Shown here: positions 44,370 through 57,400 of the stretch, piece after piece | How positions within the stretch are numbered: the first letter of the stretch is position 1 | Layout of the letters: each line of letters begins with the position of its first letter | Source of the DNA: Davidsoniella eucalypti | Taxonomy: Eukaryota > Ascomycota > Sordariomycetes > Microascales > Ceratocystidaceae | Assembly: GCA_004009845.1 (NCBI GenBank) | Contig: RMBW01000113.1 | Coordinates: forward strand, 1-64,000 | DNA length: 64,000 nt | Direction: 5' to 3' | Notes under the pieces: generated by a model | What the model was told of the DNA's origin: nothing | The model's database searches: none | The model's input: only the letters and a program-made list of their open reading frames with translations | Program-made: the position numbers and the translations under genes

Positions 44370-46290
44370 TTACTTCTCAATTGTAAGACCACCTAGTTGA
44401 GCAGCAAGTAGATCTTCATCGTCTTCTTCTTCCTCCTCTTCTTCATCGTCTTCTTCTGGTGCTCGACTAGTACCCCGTATCTGTTCGTCTTCATCGGAAG
44501 AATCAAGACTAACAACAACAGGACTGTTGTCAACCACCTGGGTCTTGCGTGCTACTGCTTGCTTGTTTTGTTTCGCCCAAAGATCGCCAACCATTTTCAT
44601 TATATCCTTCTGCTTGAGACTTGGATCCCGCTCTTTCAGCTCCTTCATTTGAGTTTTCATGAACACCTGGTATTCGGATGGTTTTGTGGTGGTGGCACGA
44701 GGTGTTGGCCGTGTTTGAACAAGTTTCGACTTGCACTTTCCGCAACGCTGACGCTCAGGGTTGATACTCTTGGAATGACGTTGATATTCTGTTCCACACT
44801 CGGAGCACTCCCATGCATACTTAAAGTCAATGTCATAAGTGTGCTTGGTAGTCACTTCAATACCTCGATATCCGAAGATCTCAGTAGCCTTGCTAGCCCA
44901 TGCTTTGAACTCACGACCATGAGGGTTGTTGGTCATGTTGTTGATCATGAAGTTGGCCAGATGGCAGAACTCATGAGCGATGACATTTAGTAGACGGTCT
45001 TCGCAGTCGATAACCTTCTCCGCCAAGTCAATAGAAGCAAAGTGCTTGTGTTCTACGACATCAGGCTCCCCTTCCTTCTTAGTCTTGATAGTCTTTCGAG
45101 ACCAGTTGGCTCTTCCGGCAGTGGTGTTCAACTTATTAGTCCAAACGATTTGGACACCGCCAGTAGGCTCCGTCATAGCAGCGATTTTTCCACTTGTGAT
45201 TCTCATATCTAGTTGCTGAAGGAAGTCGGTTGCCATTTCATGTTTTTGAGCCTCGAAAGCTTTCTTGGTCTCCCGGGCAGCGGCGGTTCTAGTTGGTGGC
45301 TTCTTAGGAGACGAGTTGATCTGCTTTTTCTCGTTCTTTCTTGGGGATATATCAAGGGCTTTGATGCTGTGTGTATCGTTCCATTCGTCAATGAAATCTT
45401 TGTCCCAGAAGTGATCATCCGCAGCCGAGTATGATGATTTAGTAAGCTTCACCAGCTTAGAACGTGTAGTGGGTTTCGTTTCTTTATTGGTTTTCTTCGC
45501 CGTATTTATTTGTAGCAGCGACGATTCATCGATGATAGAGCTGAGGCCACTAGAGTCGGATGATCTATTAACCACGTTAGTTTATATTCCAGACAACGTA
45601 GAATCATCTTAGATGAAGGGTTACTTACAGTTCCTTGGGTAGAATGGAACGCTCGTTCAGAGATGTAAACTCCATATTTGACGACAAATTATCCATAGTA
45701 CTGTCGTCATTTCTATCAAACTCGATTTGTCTCTTTGGTTCCCTCCAGTTCATACGTAGAGTTACATCGGCATCCATGTTCTCACGGAGCTTCAGTGACT
45801 TTGGTACTAGTACTGGGACGATATCATCAAGCGCGGACCCACCGCTTCCAAAGTCAGAACCATTGTCGTTATCACTGTCACTAACGTTGGATTTGTTGCC
45901 GTTCATGAGTTGTGATAGGGAAGATGGCTTATGGTTGAGTTTACGAGTTCTCAGTCTTCGCGGGGTAGCTTTTTCAGCAGCTCGAGAGGCCAACTCCTTC
46001 TTATCCAGGTCAATCCATCCAAGGCTGGAGTTATCGCCATCTGCTTTACGAAACAGAGGGTTTTCGAGGGTATTGTTTCCAGCCAAACGACGGAACTTGA
46101 CAGCACTTCCTGGTGCTTTCTTGGGCGACATAAGGGTCCTTGTTGGGCTCTGGAGCTTGTTCGTAGTCGGGGCGAGGTTGAAGATTCCTTGGGACTCGGT
46201 ATGTCCAGGAAGGTTCCGTGGTCCTTGGCTATCTGAAGCCTCTGGTCTCGAAGGACTACGGCTTCTGGTGAATGCTGATGGTATATCCAT
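44370..46290 (-). CDS. SprT-like metalloprotease with zinc ribbon and HMG-like segment (GCNA-type)
   Basis: Probable nuclear protease for DNA-protein crosslinks, by analogy with SPRTN/GCNA. Two exons: 45629-46290 and 44370-45564; the 64-bp intron has GTAAGT, an ACTAACG branch and TTAATAG. The product is 618 aa. The N-terminal 250 residues are Ser-rich, disordered and basic. The SprT domain has VIAHEFCHLANFM (HExxH at about 415) and a further ligand in NPHGREFKAWA. A four-Cys ribbon (WECSECGTEY, RCGKCKSKL) follows, then an HMG/YABBY-like helix region (SEYQVFMKTQMKELKERDP) and an acidic tail (EEDDEEEEEEEDDEDL). The first true ATG in frame is at 46290; the open frame above it has none. Confidence 0.88.
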
Positions 46291-47269
46291 TTTCTCGGCT
46301 ATATCGTGAGCATGCCTTGGGGAGACTGTCGAGGGGTAATGGAAACAGGGTCGAAGGAAAAGGAAAAACAAGCCCTCCTGATTAGACCGCTAGTTGTTTT
46401 GTTGGTATAGTAAGCTTGAGAAGGCTAGCTATAGTAATATCAGTATTAAGATATCGGTGTCAATAGCAAATCGATTGAAAGATCTGTTTGGATGAAAGTA
46501 TCGATGGGAATAATGTTGTATTGGTCCAGAGTTTAATCAGGCACACATAATGCATGGCAATAACGACGTAGGCAAATGTTGAAAGCTGCAAAAAAAACAG
46601 TGTTCACAACATACTATTCAGCTAGCACAAACTGAGCATTAGCGGCGTTGGCGGAGCAACGTTCTTTTGTTGTGTGTGCATAATATTTATGCAAATTGGA
46701 CGTGTGTAACCCTTGTCTGGTGCGTTAGACCCTAACAATTCTCCTGCTTCAATATGGTTTACTTATGAACTAAATCATAAAACCTCCGAATTATCCGGTG
46801 AGGTGGATCGTTCAACTTCCTTAGTCTTGAAATCTCATCCGTAGTAGCAAACTCGCCACTCGGCTCTCCTAGCTATGACTAAGCACATTGAAAAAGTCAA
46901 CAATAGCGAGTCTATAAACCTTGAGAATTGCACAGCCATGGCATGCCATTCGTCTTCCGTTATCCTACGGAATAGTGCTAGCTTAACGAAGGAAGATCCA
47001 ACCACGCACCTGCAGATACATAGTTGTTTAGTTGTAACCAACTTGGTATCTACATGTGTAGGCTTGGCTAACTTTAGGCTAGCTTAGAAAGGCCTCCAGC
47101 TTACCGATATACAGTGGTAGGACACACAAATGTCCTAAAGGCCAAGAAAGAATGCCCTAAAAAACACAGGGTTAACAGCCTCAAGAAAAATCTGCTTTGG
47201 CCAAGAAAAAGGGTACGGTGGTGATTATACGCCTGGCTGGGGCAAAACTACTCCTGAATTCCACCCTAC

Positions 47270-47655
47270 GCTTATGGTAGTTGATGATGATGATGATTTT
47301 ATTTATAGTCTAGACATTTACTGCTTATGGTAGTCCGTCTACGAAGTTCTGCAGAAGGTAGATGCCAGGTAGCAACCACTGTTCTAAGAGGGTTTATGAT
47401 ACAAGGAGCTACAAAATGCTGGGAGGCTCCCGATGAGGTGGGTTTTCCCGGAAAGGATTAGAAGTTGAAAAGCGCAGGAATAGCATATAACAAAACCATA
47501 AATGTTCTGTATCTCAGTGGCCTGTCACTGTTGAGAAGTAGGTTGACCTTCACCTTACATTGTGTACTAGTAGTATTCGTTCAGGGCTGTGTATCTTAGG
47601 ATACCGAGGTGCTACATAGCTTCATTTCCACCTTGATAAAAAATAAGAAAAAAGG
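47270..47655 (+). repeat. dispersed repeat R2, copy 1 (with a 42-bp insert)
   Basis: Matches 49981-50331 in inverse orientation over about 330 bp. Shared landmarks are CTGCAGAAGGTAGATGCC, AACCACTGTTCTAAGAGGG, GATGAGGTGGGTTTTCCC and TCTCAGTGGCCTGTCACTG. It ends in CCTTGATAAAAAATAAG, an A-rich tail, suggesting a retroposon. Confidence 0.85.
47281..47322 (-). mobile_element. 42-bp micro-insertion with 11-bp target duplication and empty site
   Basis: GCTTATGGTAG stands at 47270-47280 and 47323-47333. In the sister R2 copy the same word occurs once (complement of 50321-50331) and passes straight into the shared sequence, so the 42 bp are a true insertion. On the minus strand the insert ends CTATAAATAAAATCATC with ATC repeats, the end also seen at 41673-41710. 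Confidence 0.85.
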
Positions 47656-49736
47656 TTTTCAATTTAGTTGTGCAGATCTTTGCAATTAAGTAGTTCATTG
47701 ATATATCTTCTCTATTCACGGCATATAGCAAGATACGTAGATGACTATTCCTCTTCGGAGGCGTAATGAGATTTAGGTTCTTCTCGCGTCTGGTCCGCGT
47801 TCTTTACGAACACAAAGGGCCAAATTGTCATTGTATAACTGATCAATATCATATACATATGTATACATATACCCACAGGCGAAGCATGTACTCCGCGTTG
47901 GCCTGGGCAACTGAATTCCAACAGCACAACCATAACCACAGCCTCAGCAATATTTGTATATCTAAAGCCAGCGTACGGAAGACTCTGTTGAATTCTGTAT
48001 TATTCAGCCTTATCGCAGTTCGAACGCACTGGTCCGAATCTAGTATCAATTTCCCGAAAGATAGAGCAGTGTGGCTCATGGCCTAAATTGTCACCACACC
48101 AGAGAGAGGGTTCGAGCACCTATATATGTTCTTATGTATGTACATATGAGAAATGCAATATGCACGGTTCTTAATGTTGCTGCTGACGAGCACTCTGGTT
48201 GTCAATATGAGAAATATTTCTTGCATCTGCATGTACAGACATATAGTTATAAGTAGGGAGATGCAATGAGGTTGAGTCGTGACGTAAGGGGTTGATATCG
48301 GGTATTTTATTTCGGTCTAGAACTCTACATATGTATCGTTAACAACAGATACACTAGTGAAGAATTGCTCTTAAGAGAAAGCTCATCAGTGTACCATTAG
48401 TAAGTCTCGAAAGTCGGTTGACATCTACTTTAAACCATAAATATAAGATTGCTTTGACTTGATATTCCATACATATAGATATACATATATGTTCATCCTG
48501 ATAACAGCTGGTTTTAACGGAACACCATGTTGTATCATGTTTGCGTCAAAGATATGCGAGTAGATCAGGTGCGGTAAATCTTTGTCCTAAAGACATCCTT
48601 GATCGCTAAAGCTGCTCCATGTCATCGATTTCTCCTGCTCGCCCAACTGTCGGTGAAGTCTAGACTAGCCAGCAAGCAGTCAGTCAAGACTAGATACCAA
48701 TACCTGCATGGTAAGCCTACCTATCATATGTTGTAACGAGATTAGTGGATAGAAAAAGAAGGGAGGTAAAAATGAGCGGTAAGCTCTAGACATGACGTGC
48801 TACTGCTAAGAATGTTAGGCGTGGGAAATGTTTGGGACCACTAGTGTTGTCTGAGACTGGCGGTATCATTAGGGCCAACTTTTTTTCATGGCTGATTCCA
48901 TGCTACATATTACTTTCCATTCCGCAATAATCCAACCGTGCTAGTAGAATAAACACTCAGAAGATGACGAGCGGCTCTATGGGGGTAGTGAATTGACAGT
49001 TGTTGTTTTTTCGAGCAACAATCCGCAGTGGTTCTTGTTTTATAATAAATACATATGTATACAACTGTTAGTGACTATATGAGAGGCATAACGTAGAAAC
49101 CAAGCGATTCTTGAACCATTTCGGAATAGCATTTCGATACAAGTCAAGTTTATGCCCCGAGCTTCCTGGAGGCTGTGTCGGGGGTTCTTGAGGTTTTAGA
49201 ACCAGGGTCTACATACAGATATATGAGCTGGATGGATGTTTGGTTTGATTCTCAGCAAGACCCCTGAAGGCTTCAGACCCGAATATTGATTCAGTGGAGC
49301 CAAGAATAAGGAAAAGCAAAGAAGATGGAAAGGATAGGGTCAGTCAGGACTACCAGATCAAGTTGGCTGGAGCAATATCTCGGGTAGACTCAAGGGTAGA
49401 TACATATCATGAGTGAAAATTGCCACTTATTTCTCGGCTACAAAACCTACTGTACGATATATTCGTGCTCTGTACTGCTGTGATAGTCTATTTGTTACAA
49501 TACTTCCCATAGGAACTGTTAAAATATTGTACAATTGTAAAACCTTCCTATCAACCCAACCTTACGAAGCACTGCAACGCTGGGAGAAATACACTATAAT
49601 ATCATAATGACAACTAGCTTGACTCAACCGAATAGGTAGTGAATCAAGTTGCAGTACGATGTTCTTCTTTCAACTTCGTAATATTGGGTTACATGCACAG
49701 CCGTCGTAGCATTCCATTTAGAAGACGGGTACATAT

Positions 49737-49758
49737 GTATACTGCGTACACAGTATAC
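49737..49758. repeat. perfect 8-bp inverted repeat
   Basis: GTATACTG and CAGTATAC around a 6-nt loop, within TACATATG-rich DNA. A cruciform or hairpin is possible; no gene is nearby. Confidence 0.8.
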
Positions 49759-49980
49759 AGATATATGTACACATCTATTTTATATGGTAGTATGTTGTGT
49801 TGTAATCCGCCTTCTATACGAGATTACGTTCGCCACATACTAATGTAAAACGGCAGAATGTCGTTTCTGGCTGAACGCTTAGCAAGTGGCTTGATTATCG
49901 TAGGATGAAGATGACGAGGGGTAAATTATGTGGATGCAAGCTGTTTTAGTTCCTGACAGCCAGTACACTGACGTGTACTC

Positions 49981-50331
49981 TTTTTATTTTATTTATTTAT
50001 TTTTATTCATTTTTATCAAGGCGCAAATGAAGTTTGATAGCTATGTAGCACTTCGGTATCCTAAGATACACAGCCCTGAACTGATACTAGTATACAATGT
50101 AGTAAAGGTCAACCTACTTCTCAACAGTGACAGGCCACTGAGATACAGAACATTTATGGTTTTGTTATCAACTTCTAATCCTTTCCGGGAAAACCCACCT
50201 CATCGGGAGCCTGTCTCAAAACCTCCCAGTATTTGTAGCTCCTTGTATCATAAACCCTCTTAGAACAGTGGTTACTACCCGGCATCTACCTTCTGCAGGT
50301 GGCCCTAACCCTCAGACGCACTACCATAAGC
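49981..50331 (-). repeat. dispersed repeat R2, copy 2
   Basis: Inverse orientation relative to copy 1. On the minus strand it starts GCTTATGGTAGTGCGTCTGA and ends in CCTTGATAAAAATGAATAA with an A/T-rich tail. No coding frame is preserved between the copies. Confidence 0.85.
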
Positions 50332-53300
50332 ACACACTACCATGGGAAAAAATCGAATCACTAATTCCATGTATTTATTGACTTGACTTCATAATGGGAT
50401 TTTTCTTTAGTGACACTTGCCAAAAGCTACTACTAGTTAGGGACTATGCAAATCTAGAAGGTGACAGGCCGTCTTGTCATTTATTTAGAGATGTAAATAT
50501 GTAGATTACGGTTCATACAAAGAGTAGACAAAAGAAGTGTAACCCTTCGTGTGAGCGTAACATAACTTTGAGGCCCTAAACAATGGCAGATCCGAAGTTA
50601 GTGGACAGCAATGGGTTCAGTAGATATGTATGTACAAATATTACTATAATTAACATGAAAGGTGGTTGGTTCCGGTGACTTTTGTTTTCTCTCTTCTTTT
50701 TGACGATCTATCGACCTGCATGTATCAAGAGATAGAGGGGGAAAAAAAGAAGAAAAAAGGAGCAATGTGTAGATTTGTTCGATGACGGCCGTTACGAGGC
50801 TCAGAAGGCGCCAGGCTTTATTACATTACATACTACGAAGGATGTGATAGTGGAACTAAACCTGAGCAAATGTGTATCTTTCTGAAAGATAAGCGAGCGA
50901 GGGAAATAGAAACAGCAGGCTGGCTGTCCACGCAGTACAAAAATAGCGGAATATGTAGTTGTATAGATACAGATAATAAGGGAGAGCAACGGACATCCGT
51001 AAAGCAGTGGCTGGGTGAGATGGATGGGATGGGGTGGTTCTTCTACAGTGCGTAGTATTTCTCGTTGCGTAGCGTTGGATCTCACAATGTTCGACTGCAT
51101 ATTTGTTGCATTCCAGAGAAGAACAGATATCCAACAACTTCGAAGTGAAGGAAGAATCAGCGGGTCTCTATAGAACTAATTGTCACGCCAAGTGTAGACA
51201 TGTCGAAGAAGATTCCACCGCCTGTGGAGAACTTGACGACGCAGGAACGTTCAAAGGCACGGTATATTTCTCTCGTATCCTGTAGAATAGTGATAGATAT
51301 ATAGAGAACGTATTGGTAGTAAGCAGTTACATGATAGAGGAGTCGTGATATCATGTGTGCAACAAGACAGCTTACAGACTAACCTTTTTGCCACTTTTGA
51401 GTAACAAAAGACACCCAACTCTATGGTGAGTTGATATCGATATTTGAATGTGAAAGGTGGAAATTCGTACTGTGATTGTAGATGACATCAGATCACAATT
51501 GGCAATATTTGATCTTTCACTTAGTTGTAAGCCGATCCCTTTGACTTATCACGGAACCACTAGCGAACTACTGCATTGTCCTCTCTCATTTCCGTCGCTT
51601 CCACCTGCATTATCATTTCTTTGTATATGTTGATAACAAGAGATATATGTAGTGAAGTAACTAGACGATTGTACATACATATGTCAAGATGTATTCTACA
51701 GGTATATAATATTGCTGTAGGTTTGTATACTATGTATAGTACAACTGGGCATGTTTGGAAACTGCTTTTTGTTAATGCTGTGAATGTATCTTGATCAAAA
51801 AATCTTTACTTGTGTACATGTATAGTTATATAGGAAGAAGCTGTGATCAATATGATGACTAAGGACCCTCCCGCGCCATTTTCGATGCCACGTCAACATC
51901 CATGGCCCTAAGCCTAGCACGACAGATAACGTCTGTAGTCGACTGGATCGATAGATAATGAATTTTCAGTGCCGCGTGTGTGTATCATATGTAGTAGTAA
52001 TGGTCTCTGGTCTGGCCTATAGAGTTTGTACTAGGCCTTGTATATAAAATAAAGCCTGGTTGACTAGACTAGTCGTAGAACCTCACCAGTGGCAATGCCT
52101 AGTCTGGTTCGAGAATTAGCTTATCTGCACGCCCCTAATGCTAAGCATGATTATAGCACAACTTGCTCTATTATCGCATTATTCAATCATGACAATTAAG
52201 GACATGTGCTTTCGAGTTTCCCCCTTTTTTACTTTTCATCTCATTTATATAGACCCAAAAATGATATGGCTAGAATAGTAGTTGTATATTTCTATATCTT
52301 GTTGTGTGCTAGCTCATTGTTATCTGAAGCCTCCCGCCTCTATAGAATAGATATCTATCACCAAGATTATATTTTGGAAAACCAAGTCTGGAACGCCATA
52401 TAATAATACAGTGACTTTTTACTGTGCTCGGACCCAGCGCGTGCCCCCCATGATCCTTCCAAACAGTCGCTACAAGAACATTTGGCGTGCGCTATAATGC
52501 CCTGAAGTACAAAGCCCCAGATGGTATCCCCACTATTATCCCCTATCTTGCACAGAAACATTACAGTGTTCGTAAACTATAAACACATGGCGGGCAGTGT
52601 CGCAGGGCCACACCCCCCTTTTTGGCTGTTGATTATGTGGCATTCGCAGCATTACCGCCGATAGAAGACTATTCAGCATAGTGCCAGCATAATGGCGACT
52701 GAACTGTTCGCACTCCCCCTGGCGCTCCTCAGGGGCACTAGCACAGTTAGTGTGGTTGTAAGTGGGATAGGATACATGAGTACATCACTACATGAGTACA
52801 TACAGGTACAGGCACTCTTGGTTTTCAGCCAGCCCAGCCCGTCTTGAAGGACCAGCGACATGGCGCATCAGTGGCAGCAGAAGCATTGACGAACCCTCCC
52901 CATCTGCTTGATGAGGTGATTCATCACCCTCGGGCGCCCTGTACGCAAAATACAAAAAGTGCACCACGGAGACACTGGTGCTATTCGTGCTAGCGGCGTA
53001 GAATTCACTGGGCTGTGGCTATAGCTGTATCGCAGTCCCTTGCCGCCTCAGATCATAGGGGTAGAGGCTCAGATTCCCTTGCATCTTGGTTGGTTATTCA
53101 TTGATATCAGCGGAGGCGAATTTGATTCGCCTGGAGGACAGGCTAGCGATGTGAAGGTGAAGCAAGTGAGTGTTCCTCTAATTAGCTTTTTGTTTCTAGA
53201 CTTGGTTTTTTCTTTTGCGTAGTTTTAGGCGTTGTATTTCGGACTCCGCGGATTTGGGTTCTAGAGAAAATTCCTCTAGTATACCACACTTGTTGACACT

Positions 53301-54327
53301 AAACAGACATGTCGTAACTTTTGTGGAAAAATGATGTTTTGGTGGTGGTATATCTGGTTCATATGTGCTGAAATAGGGTTAGAAGCTCCTTCCCTCTTCA
53401 TGTCTAGCCAGGCTGAAGACGGACTACGGCTACGATTGGCTTGCTAGACTGAGAAACGGCTCCGACAGTAGAGCAGAACAAGTAGAGTAGGATAATCATC
53501 AGCATTACCAGAAACAGGCCGTTCAAGCAGACGTACATTACGCAGCGCTTGTCAATGGTCAATCGGCTCAGCTCAAATTCGGTACATCCACCCCCACCAC
53601 CACCAACAAGCCATACCAAACCAACCCAAATCTAAATTGTAGTGGCACACTCCTGGCAATTCTCTAGCCAATGCTCTCTTAGTAAGAAGCGCAGCAACAA
53701 TCAAAGCCGGCAACTGCAAACAGCAGTTCCAGCAAGCCAAACAACTCGAATTTCGAAACTAAAGAAAGGTCGCCTCAGCACTCTCTCTTAACTCTTCCTT
53801 CTTATTCTATTTTCCCTGGCCCCGTTCCATTTCATCTTCTTCCCTTTTTACTTTTTTACTTTTTTTTTCCTCCTGTTCCTCTTCTTTGGCGAACCTAGGA
53901 ATTATACCGTTGACATCTTCTCCCTTTCTTCCCTCTTGTTTATCGACACTTCATCAACACGCTCTTTTCCTCTTCGTGCTTTCTTCTCTTCTTTTCATTG
54001 TCAGTAGACCAGCTATACCAACACTAGTTGGCCTGTTTATTTTCTATTCTATTTCCGTTATTGTCTTTTCGCTTTTTGCTTTGCTCCTTCCATCTTGTAT
54101 CATCAGAACTCACCGCCAACAGCCAACCGCTCTCTATCCTGACTATATTCCAAGTGCCTCTGTATCTCTGGGTCCTCTGTTTCCTGATTTTCCAGCAGCC
54201 TGATTCGAACTGAACACTGCTGCGCTTTCCCGGACAACGCGTTCTTGAAATCTGGAGTTTTATTGCTCGACGAAACAGTAGCTTGAATTCCCCTTCACCA
54301 TATTATCTTAACTAAAAAAACAACCTC

Positions 54328-54406
54328 ATGTTCGCCAACGAGGTACGATGACTCTCCACCACCATCAACGGCTATCTAACAATGACTAACGCGTCGCCCA
54401 CAGTAA
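54328..54406 (+). promoter_or_regulatory. FKS1 upstream ORF interrupted by a probable 5'-UTR intron
   Basis: ATG at 54328 opens MFANE. A probable intron runs 54343-54403 (donor GTACGA, TGACTAAC branch, acceptor CCCACAG, 61 bp). Spliced, the uORF ends at once (TAA 54404-54406) after five codons; unspliced, it reads two codons more and stops at TGA. Either form lies before the FKS1 ATG and could reduce initiation there. Confidence 0.55.
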
Positions 54407-54434
54407 TTCTTGATTTAGACTTAAACCAAAAACC

Positions 54435-57400
54435 ATGGCAGCATATCCAGGTGGCGGCGGTGGCCACCAAGGCTACGACGACGGCTATAATGCCCAAGGC
54501 CAGGCCCACGGCCAAGGCCAAGGCCAAGGCCAGGACCAGTACTATCAGGACGATCAGTACTACGATAACGGCTACGATCAGAACCAGCAACAACCTGGCC
54601 AAGACGGCTACTATGATAACTCGTAAGCACCAAACCCAATAATCTCTCTCTCTGGCCTACATCGTCTAACTAACCAATCACTCACTATATAGTGGCTACT
54701 ACAACGCCGACTCCAACAACCCTTACCAGCAAGATGGTGGCTACTACGACGGCAACGACCAGTACCAAGATAACTACTACCAAAATGGCAACGGACAGGG
54801 CGCCTATGACCAAGGCTACGACCAAGGCTATGACAACCGTGGCGGCCGCCCGCAAGGCTCTGAGGATGATTCCGAGACCTTCAGCGACTTCACGATGCGT
54901 TCTGATATGGCTCGTGCTACCGACATGGATTATTATGGCCGTGGTGACGAACGCTATGATGCTCACGACCAAGGTCAAGGTGGTGCCCGCGGCTACCGCC
55001 CACCATCGTCTCAAGTTTCTTACGGCGGCAACCGCTCATCTGGTGCCTCAACCCCAAACTTTGGTGTCGATTACAACAATGTTCTCCCTGCTGGCCAGCG
55101 CTCTCGCGAGCCCTATCCGGCCTGGACCTCAGAAGCACAAATCCCACTTTCAAAAGAGGAAATTGAGGACATCTTCGTTGATCTGACCGCCAAGTTCGGT
55201 TTCCAGCGTGACAGCATGCGGAATATGTACGACCATCTCATGACCCAGTTGGATTCGCGTGCTTCGAGATTGACCCCTAACCAGGCTCTCCTTTCTCTTC
55301 ACGCTGACTACATTGGTGGAGATAATGCCAATTACCGCAAATGGTACTTTGCCGCCCATCTTGACTTAGATGATGCCGTCGGCTTTGCCAACAGAGCCAA
55401 GGGCAAGAAAGGCCTGAAACGCACTCAGAAAAAGAAGAAGGGCAAGGAGGAGGACCAGACTGAAGCTGAGGTTCTACAAGAACTTGAAGGTGATGACAGT
55501 CTCGAGGCTGCTGAATTCCGTTGGAAGACACGGATGAACCGCATGTCTCAGCACGACCGTTGCCGACAGCTGGCCCTGTATCTGCTGTGCTGGGGTGAGG
55601 CCAACCAGGTCCGTTTCATGGCCGAATGCTTGTGCTTCATCTTCAAGTGCTGTGATGATTACTTGAACTCACCAGCTTGCCAAAACCAAGTTGAGCCTGT
55701 TGAAGAGCTCACATACCTCAACAAGTGCATCACTCCTCTTTACCAGTACTGCCGTGACCAAGGCTACGAAATCATGGATGGAAAGTATGTTCGTCGTGAG
55801 CGTGACCATAACCAAATCATTGGTTACGACGACTGCAACCAGCTCTTCTGGTACCCCGAGGGTATTGAGCGTATCGTCCTGGAGGATAAGTCCCGCCTGG
55901 TCGATGTCCCACCTGCTGAGCGTTACATGAAGCTTGGTGAAGTGTCTTGGAAGAAGTCTTTCTTCAAGACATACAAAGAAACGCGTTCGTGGTTCCATAT
56001 GGTCGTCAACTTCAACCGTATCTGGATTATTCACATTACCATGTTCTGGTTCTATACCTCATTCAACGCCCCCTCTCTAATTCTTGGCAGCAAGTACGAG
56101 CAACAAGTCAACAACCAGCCTGACACCGGCCATCTCTTCACTATCGCTGGTCTTGGCGGTGCTATTGCTGCCTTCATCCAGATTCTTGCTACTCTGTGCG
56201 AATGGACATATGTTCCCCGTCGCTGGGCCGGTGCTCAGCATCTTACCAAACGTCTGCTCTTCCTTATTATCGTCTTTGTTCTGAACGTGGCTCCCTTCGT
56301 CTTCATTTACATAGTTGCTGGTGATAGCTTTTCAAAAAAGATCATCAAGATCATCGGTATTGTCCACTTTGTCATTGCTCTCATTACCTTCATCTTCTTC
56401 TCGGTAATGCCATTAGGCGGTCTTTTCGGTTCATACCTCACCAAGAACTCTCGCCAGTATGTCGCTTCCCAAACTTTCACTGCCAGCTGGCCTGTACTGA
56501 AGGGAAACGATCTTGCCATGTCCTACGGTCTGTGGCTATCAACTTTCGGTGCCAAGTTTGGTGAATCGTACATGTACCTGACGCTATCTTTCCGTGACCC
56601 CATCCGTTACCTTTCGATCATGTACATCACCTGCCAGGGTGACAACATCATTGGTGATATAATCTGCAAGAGGCAACAGTACATCACTCTGGGTCTCATG
56701 ACGCTCACTGATCTGATTTTTTTCTTCCTTGATACCTATCTCTTTTACATTCTCATCAACACGGTATTCTCTATCGCTCGTTCATTTTACCTGGGTTCTT
56801 CTATCTGGACACCTTGGAGAAACATCTACTCTCGTCTCCCTAAGCGTATCTACTCCAAGGTTCTTGCCACCACTGACATGGAGATCAAGTACAAGCCCAA
56901 GGTTTTGATTTCCCAGATCTGGAACGCTATCGTCATCAGCATGTACCGCGAGCATCTCCTGGCCATTGACCACGTCCAAAAGCTGCTGTACCACCAGGTT
57001 CCCTCTGAGCAGGAAGGTAAGCGTACTCTACGTGCGCCCACTTTCTTCGTTTCCCAGGAAGATCACTCGTTCAAGACGGAGTACTTCCCCAGCCAAAGCG
57101 AGGCTGAGCGTCGTATCTCTTTCTTCGCCCAGTCTCTGTCAACTCCCATCCCCGAGCCTCTTCCCGTCGATAACATGCCTACCTTCACTGTCTTCATCCC
57201 TCACTACTCCGAGAAGATTCTTCTGTCCCTGCGTGAAATCATTCGTGAGGATGAGCCTTACTCTCGTGTAACCCTGCTGGAGTACTTGAAGCAGCTTCAC
57301 CCCCACGAGTGGGACTGCTTTGTTAAGGACACTAAGATTCTGGCCGATGAGACTTCTATCATGGACGAAAAGGTTGAAAAGGATACCGCCAAGAGCAAGA

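Larger units (their letters stand above)
46291..54327. other. 8-kb gene desert
   Basis: No exon set was recognised. It holds two inverted copies of repeat R2 (47270-47655, 49981-50331), a 42-bp micro-insertion and a hairpin (49737-49758). ACATATGTA-type palindromes recur (for example 47853, 48135, 49050, 49731, 51675). From about 53780 the DNA becomes strongly CT-rich (runs of T and C near 53816-53890), as is common in promoters of well-expressed fungal genes, here FKS1. Confidence 0.6.

Noticed and set aside
47641..47655. CRISPR or other prokaryotic-type arrays anywhere in the window
   Set aside because: No regularly spaced repeats; all tandem repeats seen are simple microsatellites, and the genes are spliced eukaryotic genes.
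48080..48125. tRNA-like text (GGCTCATGG ... GGTTCGAGCACC)
   Set aside because: The T stem does not pair and no acceptor stem can be drawn, so it is not a tRNA gene; no convincing tRNA was found in the window.
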